From Microtetraspora sp. NBRC 13810 (GTDB lineage Bacteria; Actinomycetota; Actinomycetes; Streptosporangiales; Streptosporangiaceae): a stretch of DNA of 64,000 bases. This document shows, piece by piece, positions 42,893 to 50,722 of this stretch. The stretch is from the NCBI RefSeq assembly GCF_030268685.1, contig NZ_BSRQ01000003.1, forward strand, positions 98,499-162,498. The letters are read 5' to 3'. The notes under the pieces are model-generated. The model saw only the letters and a list, made by a program, of their open reading frames with translations. It did not search any database and was not told the origin of the DNA. A program made the translations under genes and the position numbers. How positions within the stretch are numbered: the stretch's first letter is position 1; each line of letters starts with the position of its first letter.

Positions 42893-43353
42893 GCACGAGA
42901 ACGCCCTCGGTCTCCTGCGTGTTCGTCTGCCACGACGGCTTCCACCCCGGCGGCCCCGGCGGTGTGCACGGTGGCGGGGCGGGACGCGTCCTGCTCGCCA
43001 GGCGCGGGGCCGGGGCCCGGGACGAACCGGGCGCCTGGGACTGCGGCGCCGGCGCCCTGGAGTACGGCGAGACGTTCGAGGCGGCGGTCGCCCGCGAGGT
43101 CCGCGAGGAGTACACCGCCGAGCCGCTGCGGATCGACACCATCGGCGTCCGGAACGTGCTGCGCGGCGATTCACACTGGGTCGCCGTGATCTTCGCCGTC
43201 GAGGTGGACCCGGCACGGGTGGCGATCGGCGAACCGCACAAGTTCGACGACCTGGCGTGGTTCGCGCCCACCGCCCTGCCCTCTCCCCTGCACTCACAGC
43301 TCCCCGCCACCCTCGCCCTCTTCGACACCTGGCGCCGCCGGCCCACCCCGTGA
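42889..43353 (+). CDS. NUDIX domain hydrolase
   Basis: This is a 154-residue pyrophosphohydrolase. The Nudix box reads GALEYGETFEAAVAREVREE, matching the Gx5Ex7REUxEE core; the Gly after the second Glu pair is replaced by Thr. The C-terminal half (HWVAVIFAVEVDP, FDDLAWFAP) fits the MutT/ADP-ribose-type fold. TTG 42889 overlaps the HAD stop; a GTG at 42919 is an alternative that would trim the first strand. Coupling with a HAD phosphatase suggests sequential action on a nucleotide or sugar-nucleotide: pyrophosphate cleavage, then dephosphorylation. Confidence 0.88.
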   Translation: MSTRTPSVSCVFVCHDGFHPGGPGGVHGGGAGRVLLARRGAGARDEPGAWDCGAGALEYGETFEAAVAREVREEYTAEPLRIDTIGVRNVLRGDSHWVAVIFAVEVDPARVAIGEPHKFDDLAWFAPTALPSPLHSQLPATLALFDTWRRRPTP

Positions 43354-43457
43354 CCACCCGCCCAAGCCCCCCGCCCACGGCCGCCGGGCGGGCGGGAACC
43401 CCGGCGGGGCGGGCGTTTCCGCGTGTCCGGGCAGTGATCGGATGCCACTCCGTGGCC

Positions 43458-43463
43458 TAGGCT
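43458..43463 (+). promoter_or_regulatory. -10 element for leaderless histidine kinase mRNA
   Basis: TAGGCT lies six bases before the GTG at 43470, the spacing expected when transcription starts at the first base of the start codon. No Shine-Dalgarno is present. The -35 region (TGATCG or GTGATC) is weak. Confidence 0.5.
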
Positions 43464-43469
43464 TTGATC

Positions 43470-44777
43470 GTGAGGAGTCTGCGGGCGGGATGGCGGGCGC
43501 TTCGCCGGCCCCGGGTCGCCGACTCGCTGCTGGCACTGGCGATCTGCGCCATACAGATACTGCTCGGACTTTCCGCCGACGCGCCGCCGCTCGTGGTCGC
43601 GGCGCTCGCCTGCGCCGGCTCGGCCGCGCTGGTCTGGCGGCGCGACCGGCGGCTCACCGTCCTGACGGTCACCACGGTCTGCCATCTGGCGGCCGTCGCG
43701 ACCGGCGAGATCGACTGGGCGTCCCTGGCCGCGATGGTGGCGGTGTACTCCGTGGGCCGGTACAGCAGGCCGCGCCACGCCTGGATCGCCGCCGTGGTCA
43801 CAGACGTCTCCGTCTTCGCCGCCGTGCAGGCGATCCACGCCGCCCAGGGGGTGAGACCGTCGACCGCGGGGGCGCTGTCGGCGCTGATCCTGGTCGGGCT
43901 CGGCCAGTTGCTGCGGTTCCGCCGGGAGCTGGCCGACCGGGCGCGGGCCGAGCTCGCCGACGCCGCCGTACGGGCCGAGCGCCGCCGGATCGCGCGGGAG
44001 CTGCACGACGTGGTGGCCCACCACATCACCACGATGAACGTGCTGGTCGGGGTGGCCCGCACCACCATGTCCCGGCAGCCGGGCCAGGCCGAGGCGACCC
44101 TGCTCACCGTGGAGCAGACCGGCCGGGAGGCGATGGCCGAGATGCGCCAGTTGCTGCACGTGCTGCGCGCCGACGAAGGCACCGGCGGGCACGGCCTGGA
44201 CACCCTGCCCCTGCTGGTCGCCAGGATCAGGGGCACCGGGCTGCCGGTGGACCTGGAGGTGACCGGTGACCCGGTGGAGCTGAGCCCCACCGCGCACCAC
44301 ACGCTCTACCGGCTCGTCCAGGAGGCGCTGACGAACATCCGCAAACACGCCCCCGGCGCCCGCGCCACAGTCCGGGTCGTCTACGAGCCCGCGACCGTAC
44401 GCGTCTCGGTGCTCGACGACGGCCCCGCCCCGGGCGGCGCGGAACCCGGAACCACCGGGTCCCACGCGTCCGGTGCGTCCGGTGCCGCCGGTGCGCCCGG
44501 TGCCCCCGGTGCGATCGGTGCTGCCGGTGCCGCCGGTGCTGCCGGTGCGGAGGGCGAGCCCGGCAGGGCCGTCGAGGCCGGGGCTGTGGGCAGTAGCGCC
44601 GGGGTCGGGGTGGGGGTCGGGGTGGGGCAGGTGGGTGGTGGCGGGTTCGGGCTGGACGGGATGGCCGAGAGGGTGGCGGGCTGCGGGGGGTGGCTGCGGG
44701 CCGGGCCGCGTGAGGCGGGGGGCTTCGAGGTGTCCGCCGGCATCCCGGTGTCCGCCGCACGGAACGAGGAGAAATGA
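43470..44777 (+). CDS. Two-component sensor histidine kinase, NarL-partner type
   Basis: This 435-residue membrane kinase has four to five N-terminal helices, then the HisKA_3 dimerisation domain with phospho-acceptor His ~178 in IARELHDVVAHHITTMN. The ATPase domain follows: N box LVQEALTNIRKHA near 285 and G1 VSVLDDGPAPGG near 315. A ~70-residue Gly/Ala/Pro collagen-like repeat interrupts the ATPase domain before the G2 part (GGFGLDGMAERVAGCGG). Such an insertion in the ATP-lid region is unusual. The cognate response regulator starts inside the stop (ATGA). GTG 43470 is favoured over TTG 43464 because of the leaderless promoter. The signal is unknown. Confidence 0.93.
   Translation: MRSLRAGWRALRRPRVADSLLALAICAIQILLGLSADAPPLVVAALACAGSAALVWRRDRRLTVLTVTTVCHLAAVATGEIDWASLAAMVAVYSVGRYSRPRHAWIAAVVTDVSVFAAVQAIHAAQGVRPSTAGALSALILVGLGQLLRFRRELADRARAELADAAVRAERRRIARELHDVVAHHITTMNVLVGVARTTMSRQPGQAEATLLTVEQTGREAMAEMRQLLHVLRADEGTGGHGLDTLPLLVARIRGTGLPVDLEVTGDPVELSPTAHHTLYRLVQEALTNIRKHAPGARATVRVVYEPATVRVSVLDDGPAPGGAEPGTTGSHASGASGAAGAPGAPGAIGAAGAAGAAGAEGEPGRAVEAGAVGSSAGVGVGVGVGQVGGGGFGLDGMAERVAGCGGWLRAGPREAGGFEVSAGIPVSAARNEEK
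44467..44550. repeat. 9-bp repeats in the histidine kinase ATP-lid
   Basis: Units of the form GGTGCxxxC with a nine-base period encode GAxGAxGAP-like collagen-style triplets in frame. A second GT-rich run (GGGGTCGGGGTG) follows at ~44605-44640. Confidence 0.75.
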
Positions 44778-45433
44778 TCAAGGTCTTGGTGGTGGACGAC
44801 CACGCGCTGGTCCGGGCGGGGTTCCGGATGATCCTGGACGCCCAGGACGACATGACCGTGGTGGGCGAGGCGGAGGACGGCGAGCTGGCGTTACGGCGGT
44901 GCCGGGAGCTGCTGCCCGAGGTGGTGCTGATGGACCTGCACATGCCCCGGTCCGACGGCATCACCGCCACCGGCGCGATCACCTCCGAGCTGCCCGACGT
45001 GCGGGTGCTCGCCCTGAGCACCTTCGACCTGGACGAGTACGTCGTCGACGCGCTGCGGGCCGGGGCGTCGGGATTCCTGCCCAAGGACATCTCCCCCGAG
45101 GAACTGGTGGAGGGCGTCAGGGTGGTGCACCGGGGGGACTCGGCGGTCGCCCCCCGGTTGCTGACCCGCCTGATCGGCACGTTCGTCCGGGCTGCGGAGC
45201 CGCGCCGGCGTGCCGTACCCGAGCAGCTCGCCGGGCTGACCGACCGCGAGCGGGAGGTGCTGACCCTCATCGCCCGGGGCCGGTCCAACGGCGAGATCTG
45301 CGAGAGCCTCGGCATGGCCGCCTCCACCGTGAAGAACCATGTGACGAGCCTCTTCGCCAAGACCGGCGTCCGCGACCGCGCCCAAGCCGTGATCGTCGCC
45401 TACGAGACGGGCCTGGTCTCCCCGGGCGACTGA
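44774..45433 (+). CDS. NarL/LuxR-type response regulator
   Basis: This 219-residue transcription factor is the partner of the kinase with which it overlaps. The receiver domain has the acidic pair in VVDDHALVRAG and the phosphorylated Asp ~54 in VVLMDLHMPRSDG. The switch Lys is in LPKDISPEEL near 105. The C-terminal LuxR HTH (LTDREREVLTLIARGRSNGE then STVKNHVTSLFAKTG) covers about 155-215. The whole is a standard actinomycete pair. No target is obvious; the DoxX gene ends head-on three bases away and is not a divergent target. Confidence 0.96.
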   Translation: MIKVLVVDDHALVRAGFRMILDAQDDMTVVGEAEDGELALRRCRELLPEVVLMDLHMPRSDGITATGAITSELPDVRVLALSTFDLDEYVVDALRAGASGFLPKDISPEELVEGVRVVHRGDSAVAPRLLTRLIGTFVRAAEPRRRAVPEQLAGLTDREREVLTLIARGRSNGEICESLGMAASTVKNHVTSLFAKTGVRDRAQAVIVAYETGLVSPGD

Positions 45434-45436
45434 CCG

Positions 45437-45856
45437 TCAGGCGTTTCTGCGGCGGGCGAGCTGTGACCGGAGCCGGGCCGTCTCGCCCCTGCGGCCCCAG
45501 GCGATGACCGCGGACAGCACGAGCAGCGCGAGCGGCAGGACGGCGCTGCCGCCCATCAGGAAGAGCTCGATCGGCGCCGCCCCGGCCATCAGGACGACGA
45601 ACGCCAGGGCGGCGAGCCCGGCGAGGCGCGGCACGAAGAGCGCGACGACGCCGGCGACCTCCAGAACGCCGACGAAATAGCGGAACCAGTCGCCTAAGCC
45701 GATGGCGTCGAACGTGGAGGCGGCCGGCTCCGCGCCGGAGAACTTGCCCAGGGCCGCCAGGAGGAAGCCGGCGGCGGTGACGACCTGGAGCACCCACAGG
45801 ACGGCGCTCCAGGCACGGCGCGGGCCGGTGCGCTCAGGGCGGGTCGTGGCGGTCAC
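45437..45856 (-). CDS. DoxX-like four-helix membrane protein
   Basis: This 139-residue protein has four predicted membrane helices and the DoxX family pattern: LQVVTAAGFLLAALGKFSG in helix 1, a short GLGDWFRYFVGVLEVAGVVA segment, and LAALAFVVLMAGA. Members are linked to quinone chemistry, thiosulfate oxidation or redox stress, but most are uncharacterised. GTG 45856 gives the expected length. The C-terminus is basic (RSQLARRRNA). It is followed upstream by a 237-base region that includes the P450 promoter. Confidence 0.88.
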   Translation of the reverse strand: MTATTRPERTGPRRAWSAVLWVLQVVTAAGFLLAALGKFSGAEPAASTFDAIGLGDWFRYFVGVLEVAGVVALFVPRLAGLAALAFVVLMAGAAPIELFLMGGSAVLPLALLVLSAVIAWGRRGETARLRSQLARRRNA

Positions 45857-46028
45857 GAGCCCCAGCCTCTCTCTGGCGGAACGAACGAATGGAGGATCCT
45901 GCCCCCGATGACCTTCATGCCATCGACGTTAAGATCCACCGCCCCGCACCGCCATGGAGCCAGATACCGGATCCAGGTGTATCTAGCCACACCCCTGGGT
46001 TCGGGCACGGCCATTCTGGGCATCAAGG

Positions 46029-46050
46029 AAACGATAGGTTACTATCGTTT
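46029..46050. promoter_or_regulatory. Perfect palindromic operator upstream of the P450
   Basis: AAACGATAG and CTATCGTTT form a perfect 9-bp inverted repeat around GTTA, 44 bases before the cytochrome P450 start. The form is that of a TetR-family site. A TetR gene lies directly downstream of the P450. Confidence 0.8.
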
Positions 46051-46093
46051 AGTGTCATGAGCGGCCCGGCCACGGGTCAATCGGGGAGGTTGC

Positions 46094-47290
46094 ATGAGCG
46101 AGACGCAGACGGTGCCGCTGTACATGCGGCGCCAGGAGTTCGACCCCGTTCCGGAGCTGTCCGAGCTGCGCGAGGAGGAGGGCGTCCGGCGGATCATCAC
46201 CCCCCTCGGCGTGGAGGCGTGGCTGGTCACCCGGCATTCCGACGTCCGCACCGTGCTGAGCGACCCGGAGCGGTTCAGCAACGCGCGCAGCTTCCCGCCG
46301 CGCGACCCCGGCTCGCCGCCGCCGTCCGAGCAGGAGATCGCCGCGATGCGCGCGGGCAACCTGCTCTCCGCCGACCCGCCCGACCACACCCGGCTGCGCC
46401 GGCTGCTCACCCCCGAGTTCACCGTGCGCCGGATGCGCCGCCTGGAGCCGCGGATCGTCGAGATCGTCGATCAGCACCTGGACGCCATGGGGCGCGCCGG
46501 TTCGCCGGCCGACCTCGTCTCCTCCTTCGCGCTGCCGATCCCCTCCCTGGTGATCTGCGAGCTGCTCGGAGTGCCGTACGAGGACAGGGGCGAGTTCCAG
46601 GAGCGGACGAGCCGGGTGCTGGACGTGTCGCTGCCGATGAAGGAGCGGCAGGCGCTCCAGGCGCAGTCCCGGGCGTACATGATCGACCTGGTGGCGAAGA
46701 TCAAGGCGGATCCGGGCGAGGAGCTGCTCGGGATGCTGGTCCGCGAGCACGGCGACGACCTGACCGACGCCGAGCTGGCCGGCATCGGCGGCCTGCTGCT
46801 GGTGGCCGGGCACGAGACGACGTCCAACATGCTGTCGCTGGGCACGCTCGCGCTGCTGCGGCACCCCGAGCAGCTCAAGCTGCTGCGCGAGGAGCCCGAC
46901 CGGATCACCGGGGCGGTGGAGGAGCTGCTGCGCTGGCTCAGCATCGTCCACTCCGGCATGGTCAGGACGACCACCACCGAGGTCGAGCTCGCCGGTCACA
47001 CCATCGGCCCGGGTGAGCTGGTGGTCGCCGGTCTCGCCACCGCCAACCGCGACCCCAAACTGGTCCCCGACCCCGACGCCCTGGACATCGGGCGCGACGC
47101 GGCCGGGCACGTGGCGTTCGGGCACGGCCTGCACCACTGCCTGGGCGCGCCGCTGGCCCGGATGGAGATGCGGATCGCCTTCCCCGCGCTGCTGCGCCGC
47201 TTCCCCGGCCTGCGCCCGGCCGCGCCTGAGCCGCAGTTCCGCGCGTTCCACTTCGTGTACGGCCTGGCCTCCTTCCCGGTGGCCTGGTAG
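46094..47290 (+). CDS. Cytochrome P450 monooxygenase
   Basis: This 398-residue soluble bacterial P450 (CYP105/107-like size) has the oxygen-activation helix motif AGHETTSNM near residue 238. The ExxR pair lies in EELLRW near 277. The heme-binding loop FGHGLHHCLGAPLAR carries the axial Cys ~349. The ATG at 46094 follows GGGGAGG. No ferredoxin is encoded next to it. A perfect palindrome upstream and a TetR gene downstream suggest substrate-inducible expression, as for xenobiotic- or lipid-hydroxylating P450s. The substrate cannot be inferred. Confidence 0.95.
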   Translation: MSETQTVPLYMRRQEFDPVPELSELREEEGVRRIITPLGVEAWLVTRHSDVRTVLSDPERFSNARSFPPRDPGSPPPSEQEIAAMRAGNLLSADPPDHTRLRRLLTPEFTVRRMRRLEPRIVEIVDQHLDAMGRAGSPADLVSSFALPIPSLVICELLGVPYEDRGEFQERTSRVLDVSLPMKERQALQAQSRAYMIDLVAKIKADPGEELLGMLVREHGDDLTDAELAGIGGLLLVAGHETTSNMLSLGTLALLRHPEQLKLLREEPDRITGAVEELLRWLSIVHSGMVRTTTTEVELAGHTIGPGELVVAGLATANRDPKLVPDPDALDIGRDAAGHVAFGHGLHHCLGAPLARMEMRIAFPALLRRFPGLRPAAPEPQFRAFHFVYGLASFPVAW

Positions 47291-47398
47291 CCGACGGGCC
47301 GATCATGACGGCCGGGGCCGCGGGTGACCGGGACGGCGGCGTCCCGGTGCCCGCCGCCCCGGCCGGAGGTTCCGGCCGGGCGGGTGGCGGTCCTGCGA

Positions 47399-47411
47399 GC
47401 GATCGGATCGC
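47399..47411. promoter_or_regulatory. Small palindrome upstream of the TetR gene
   Basis: GCGATCGGATCGC is a perfect inverted repeat with a one-base centre, just before TACCGT (47418-47423), a -10 element placed for a leaderless start at 47431. It may be an autoregulatory site, but it does not resemble the P450 operator. Confidence 0.4.
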
Positions 47412-47430
47412 CTCTGCTACCGTTCCGGGC

Positions 47431-48039
47431 ATGCCGGAACGGCGACACCGGGCAGACGCGCGGCGCAACACCGATCGGATCGCCCGAGCCGCGATCGAGG
47501 CCCTGGAGGAGTCGGGCGCGGGAGTCTCGCTCGACGAGGTCGCCCGCCGGGCCGGGGTCGGGATCGCCACCGTCTACCGACGGTTCGGCGACCGCGGCGG
47601 GCTGATCCGCGCGGCCTTCCTGACCTATTTCGCGGACGAGGTCGAGCCGCTCGCGCTCGCCGCCCGCGACGCGGACGACCCCGGGCAGGCGCTGGCCGCC
47701 GCACTCCAGGCGACCACCGAGACGCTCGCCGCGCACCGGGTGCTGCTCTCGGCGGCGAAGGAGTCCGGGGCGTTCACCGTCGACATCGCCGAGCGCTATC
47801 TCAGCCCTCTCGGCGACGTGCTCGCCGCCGCCCAGCGACGCGGCCAGATCCGCCGCGACCTGGTCATCCGGGACATCGCCGCCGTCGTCGTGATGGCGAT
47901 GGCGACGGTGCAGCTGGGCGATCCGCCGGGCGCCGACCGCCGCCGCCACCTGGCCCTCCTGCTGGCCGGCATGCGCCCCTCCGACGAGCCGCTGCCCGCC
48001 CCCTCCCCCCGCCAGAGGCCGCCCGGCTACGCCGGCTGA
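47431..48039 (+). CDS. TetR/AcrR family regulator
   Basis: This is a 202-residue repressor. The HTH (about 10-55) contains VSLDEVARRAGVGIATVYRR followed by FGDRGGLIRAAF. The C-terminal SBP-like domain shows AHRVLLSAAKESGAF and DLVIRDIAAVVVMAMA, as in the TetR_C_31-like group. The ATG at 47431 matches the conserved HTH start and has no Shine-Dalgarno; TACCGT upstream suggests a leaderless mRNA. It lies 140 bases after the P450 and is the best candidate for its repressor. The last 13 bases overlap the convergent AraC gene. Confidence 0.93.
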   Translation: MPERRHRADARRNTDRIARAAIEALEESGAGVSLDEVARRAGVGIATVYRRFGDRGGLIRAAFLTYFADEVEPLALAARDADDPGQALAAALQATTETLAAHRVLLSAAKESGAFTVDIAERYLSPLGDVLAAAQRRGQIRRDLVIRDIAAVVVMAMATVQLGDPPGADRRRHLALLLAGMRPSDEPLPAPSPRQRPPGYAG

Positions 48040-48968
48040 CCGGACCGGCCCTGCCTGCGGTATCCGCCGGGGGCGATGCCGTACTCGCGTTTGAAGGCGT
48101 TGGCGAAGGCGTACTCGGAGGTGTAGCCGGCGCGGGCCGCCACCTCGGCGAGCGGCGCGCCGGACTCGCGCAGCACGCGAGCCGCGCCGGTCAGCCGCCA
48201 CCAGGTCAGGTACGTCAGCGGCGGCCGGCCGACCAGGGCGGTGAAGCGGCGGGCGAAGGCCGCCCTGGACAGCCCGGCCTTCGCGGCGAGGGTCCGCACG
48301 GTCCACGGGTGGGCGGGGTCGGCGTGCATCGCGTGCAGCGCGGCGCTGACGGCGGGGTCGGCCAGCGCCGCGGCCCAGCCGGTGGCGCCCGCTCCCGCCG
48401 GCCGCTCCGCGAACCAGGCGCGCAGGATGTACAGCAGCAGCATGTCGAGGAGGGCGAGCACGACGGTGTCCGCGCCGGGCCTGGGGCGGTCGATCTCGCC
48501 GGCGAGCAGGTCGATCGCGGCGCGAAGCTCGGGACGGCGGCCGAGGCCGGCGGGCAGGTGGATCATCTCGGGCAGGTCGCGGAGCAGCGGGTGGGCGCGG
48601 CCCGGATCGAGCCGGTAGCCGCCGCACAGCGTGACCGTGACCGCCCCGTCGCCGGGCACGGCGTCGGAGACGAACAGCTCGCCTTCCTCCAGCGGATCGC
48701 ACACCGGCTCCCGCGGCGGCCGAGCCGACCCTGCGGCCATGCCGTACCCGTGGCCGTGCGGGAAGAAGACGACGTCGCCGACGCCGAGCGGGACCGGCTC
48801 CCCCGACGGCGGGTAGAGCCGGCACGAACCCCGGAGCACCACCTGGAACCCCGCCGACCCCGGCGCCGCGGGAAACCGCCTCCCCCAGGGCTCACGCCAG
48901 GCGACCCGCGCCGAACGCGGCGCCCCCGAGCGCATGAGCGCGATCACGTCGCTGAGCACATCCACCAC
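48027..48968 (-). CDS. AraC family regulator with cupin sensor
   Basis: This 313-residue regulator has an N-terminal cupin-like domain (FQVVLRGSCRLYPPSGEP, VGDVVFFPHGHGYG), of the type found in Cupin_6 AraC proteins. The C-terminal double HTH has WTVRTLAAKAGLSRAAFARR and then LAEVAARAGYTSEYAFANAF and KREYGIAPGGYRR. Start is GTG 48968. It is divergent from the NmrA-like gene with 114 bases between; such pairs often form a regulator and its redox-sensing or detoxification target. Overlap of its 3' end with the TetR gene could cause transcriptional interference. Confidence 0.93.
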   Translation of the reverse strand: MVDVLSDVIALMRSGAPRSARVAWREPWGRRFPAAPGSAGFQVVLRGSCRLYPPSGEPVPLGVGDVVFFPHGHGYGMAAGSARPPREPVCDPLEEGELFVSDAVPGDGAVTVTLCGGYRLDPGRAHPLLRDLPEMIHLPAGLGRRPELRAAIDLLAGEIDRPRPGADTVVLALLDMLLLYILRAWFAERPAGAGATGWAAALADPAVSAALHAMHADPAHPWTVRTLAAKAGLSRAAFARRFTALVGRPPLTYLTWWRLTGAARVLRESGAPLAEVAARAGYTSEYAFANAFKREYGIAPGGYRRQGRSGQPA

Positions 48969-49082
48969 ACGAACCTAACACGAGACGATCACGTATCTTT
49001 CCGCGCCTTCGGAGCATTGGCCATCTCCCTCACCCCTCCTACGGTTGACCATCGATGGAACCTTTCGGGAAAGGGGCGGACG

Positions 49083-50252
49083 ATGCCGCGACGGATTCTG
49101 GTCACGGGGGCGACGGGCACGGTCGGCCGCCGGGTGACGGCACAACTGACGGAGGCGGGCGTCCAGGTCCGCGCGATGACCCGCGGACCACTCCCCCGTC
49201 CGGCCACCCCGGCACCCGGAGCGCCGGCCCCGCGCCCTGCTCCCACGAGACCGGACGGCCTCCGCCCACGTGCCGCCGACGCGGTAGCCGCCGGGCGGGA
49301 CCCGGGAGCGACCGGTCCGCTCGCGGATGGGCGAGACCCGGGAGCTATCGGTCCGCTCGCGGATGGGCGGGACCCGGGGGTCGGTGTGCCTGCGGGTGGG
49401 CGGCTTCTCGGGGTGGCCGGGGTTGAAGCGGTGTGGGGGGATTTGGGGGTCTTGGGGTCGGTGCGTGCGGCTTGTCAGGGGGTTGAGGCGGTTTTCCTGG
49501 TGTGGCCGTTCGCCTCGACCGACGGGCTGGAGGCGGTGCTGGAGGTGATGGCCAGGGAGGTCCGCAGGGTCGTCTACCTGTCGTCGGCAGCCGTGCGGGA
49601 GCACGAACGGCGGGCCGAGCGGCTGATCGAACGGTCGGGGCTGGAGTGGACGATCCTGCGCCCGCACGCCTTCGCGGCCAACGCCCTGCGCTGGGCCGGT
49701 CAGATCCGCGCCGGACAGGCACCCCGCGAGCCGTACGGCGGAGCCTCGGCATCCCCGGTCCGTGAAGCGTACGAGGGGGCATCCACATCCCCGGCGCGCG
49801 AGCCGTACGAGGGGACATCGGCCCGCGAGCCGTACGGCGGAGCCTCGGTGTCGCTGGTGCGTGGGCCGTACGGTGGAGCGGCGATGGCCGTGGTGCATGA
49901 AGGGGACATCGCGGCCGTCGCGGCGCGGGCGCTCGCCGGCGGGCACGCCGGCGCGGTCTACGAGCTGACCGGGCCGCAGTCGCTCACCCAGGCCGAGCAG
50001 GCGCGGATCATCGGCGAGGCGATCGGCCGCCCGGTGCGCTGGGAGGAGACCTCCCCGCAGGACGCCCGGCGGGAGATGGTGGACGCCGGTCTGCCGCCCG
50101 GGATCGCGGACGGCATCCTGCGCGCCCAGGCCGCGATGACCGCCGGCCCCGCCCCGGTCACCGCCACCGTGCGAGAGGTCACCGGAGCCCCGGCCCGCAC
50201 CTTCCGCTCGTGGGCGGCGGAGCACGCCGCCGCGTTCCGCGCCGAGGGCTGA
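49083..50252 (+). CDS. NmrA/SDR-like NAD(P)-binding protein with two repeat insertions
   Basis: This 389-residue protein has the atypical-SDR fold of NmrA-like redox sensors: cofactor motif VTGATGTVGRRV at residues ~7-18, then VVYLSSAAVREHE, WTILRPHAFAANALRW and a YELTGPQSLTQAEQA end. Normal members are ~280 residues. The extra ~100 residues are two repeat insertions. One is between the first two strands (GRDPGAxGPLAD units). The other is in the substrate region (REPYGGAS-type 12-residue units). The ATG at 49083 has GGAAAGGGG upstream. It is divergent from an AraC regulator, its likely controller. Whether the insertions are tolerated or inactivating is unknown. Confidence 0.86.
   Translation: MPRRILVTGATGTVGRRVTAQLTEAGVQVRAMTRGPLPRPATPAPGAPAPRPAPTRPDGLRPRAADAVAAGRDPGATGPLADGRDPGAIGPLADGRDPGVGVPAGGRLLGVAGVEAVWGDLGVLGSVRAACQGVEAVFLVWPFASTDGLEAVLEVMAREVRRVVYLSSAAVREHERRAERLIERSGLEWTILRPHAFAANALRWAGQIRAGQAPREPYGGASASPVREAYEGASTSPAREPYEGTSAREPYGGASVSLVRGPYGGAAMAVVHEGDIAAVAARALAGGHAGAVYELTGPQSLTQAEQARIIGEAIGRPVRWEETSPQDARREMVDAGLPPGIADGILRAQAAMTAGPAPVTATVREVTGAPARTFRSWAAEHAAAFRAEG
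49293..49380. repeat. 36-bp in-frame tandem repeat in the NmrA-like gene
   Basis: Two full units (49293-49328 and 49329-49364; each ends GGTCCGCTCGCGGAT) and a 16-base third part encode GRDPGAxGPLAD repeats. The downstream stretch to ~49500 is G/T-rich (GGTGTGGGGGGATTTGGGGG), unlike the rest of the gene. Confidence 0.85.
49725..49883. repeat. Degenerate ~36-bp repeats in the NmrA-like gene
   Basis: Units beginning CGCGAGCCGTACGGCGGAGC encode REPYGGASASPV, REAYEGASTSPA, REPYEGTSA, REPYGGASVSLV and RGPYGGAA in series. Confidence 0.8.
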
Positions 50253-50722
50253 GCGGCCGGGCGCGGACGGGGCCGGCCGTGGGTGCGCCGCCGCCGGCGA
50301 TCGGCGACCGGCGGCGGCGCACCCACGGCTTCATGGGCACCACGGATCCGAGGCGCGAACGGCGGTCAGGGTCTGCAAGTCCCGTCTCACCGCCCGCACA
50401 TCAGAACCGTCAGCCGCAGTTAACGTCGGATGTCTTTTCCCGTCAAGAGCCTGAAAGGAGCCGACAGGACCGACCGGAAGTCTCCAAGACCCCGAAACCG
50501 CCGCCGATCTGAGCATATTCGGAGCATCTCGCACATAATTTCGAGTCCACCATCTGGGATACATCCGATGTAACAAGTCCGCCGCCCGCTTTACCTCTGC
50601 TTGACGCCCTCCGTGATCCATGTCACCGTTTCGTCGTAAGGCGACGAAAGGTCATGCCTTCGTCGTCGTTTCCCGGTCCCATAAGGTGCGGCGGCGCGCT
50701 CCTTTCGTGCAAGGAGTGGCGC
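50253..50722. other. 470-base intergenic region with terminator and promoter area
   Basis: The left part holds the NmrA-like gene's long hairpin (50277-50328). The middle (50400-50620) is markedly lower in G+C than the surroundings and carries no convincing open frame. TTTCGTCG and CGACGAAA (50629-50649) form an inverted repeat around TAAGG, about 75 bases before the ThuA-protein start, a possible operator or attenuator. Confidence 0.5.
50277..50328 (+). terminator. Long perfect hairpin after the NmrA-like gene
   Basis: Two perfect 21-base arms (left arm starts CCGTGGGTGCGCC, 50277-50297; right arm 50308-50328) enclose a 10-base loop, 24 bases after the stop codon. It is the longest stem in the window. 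Confidence 0.85.
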
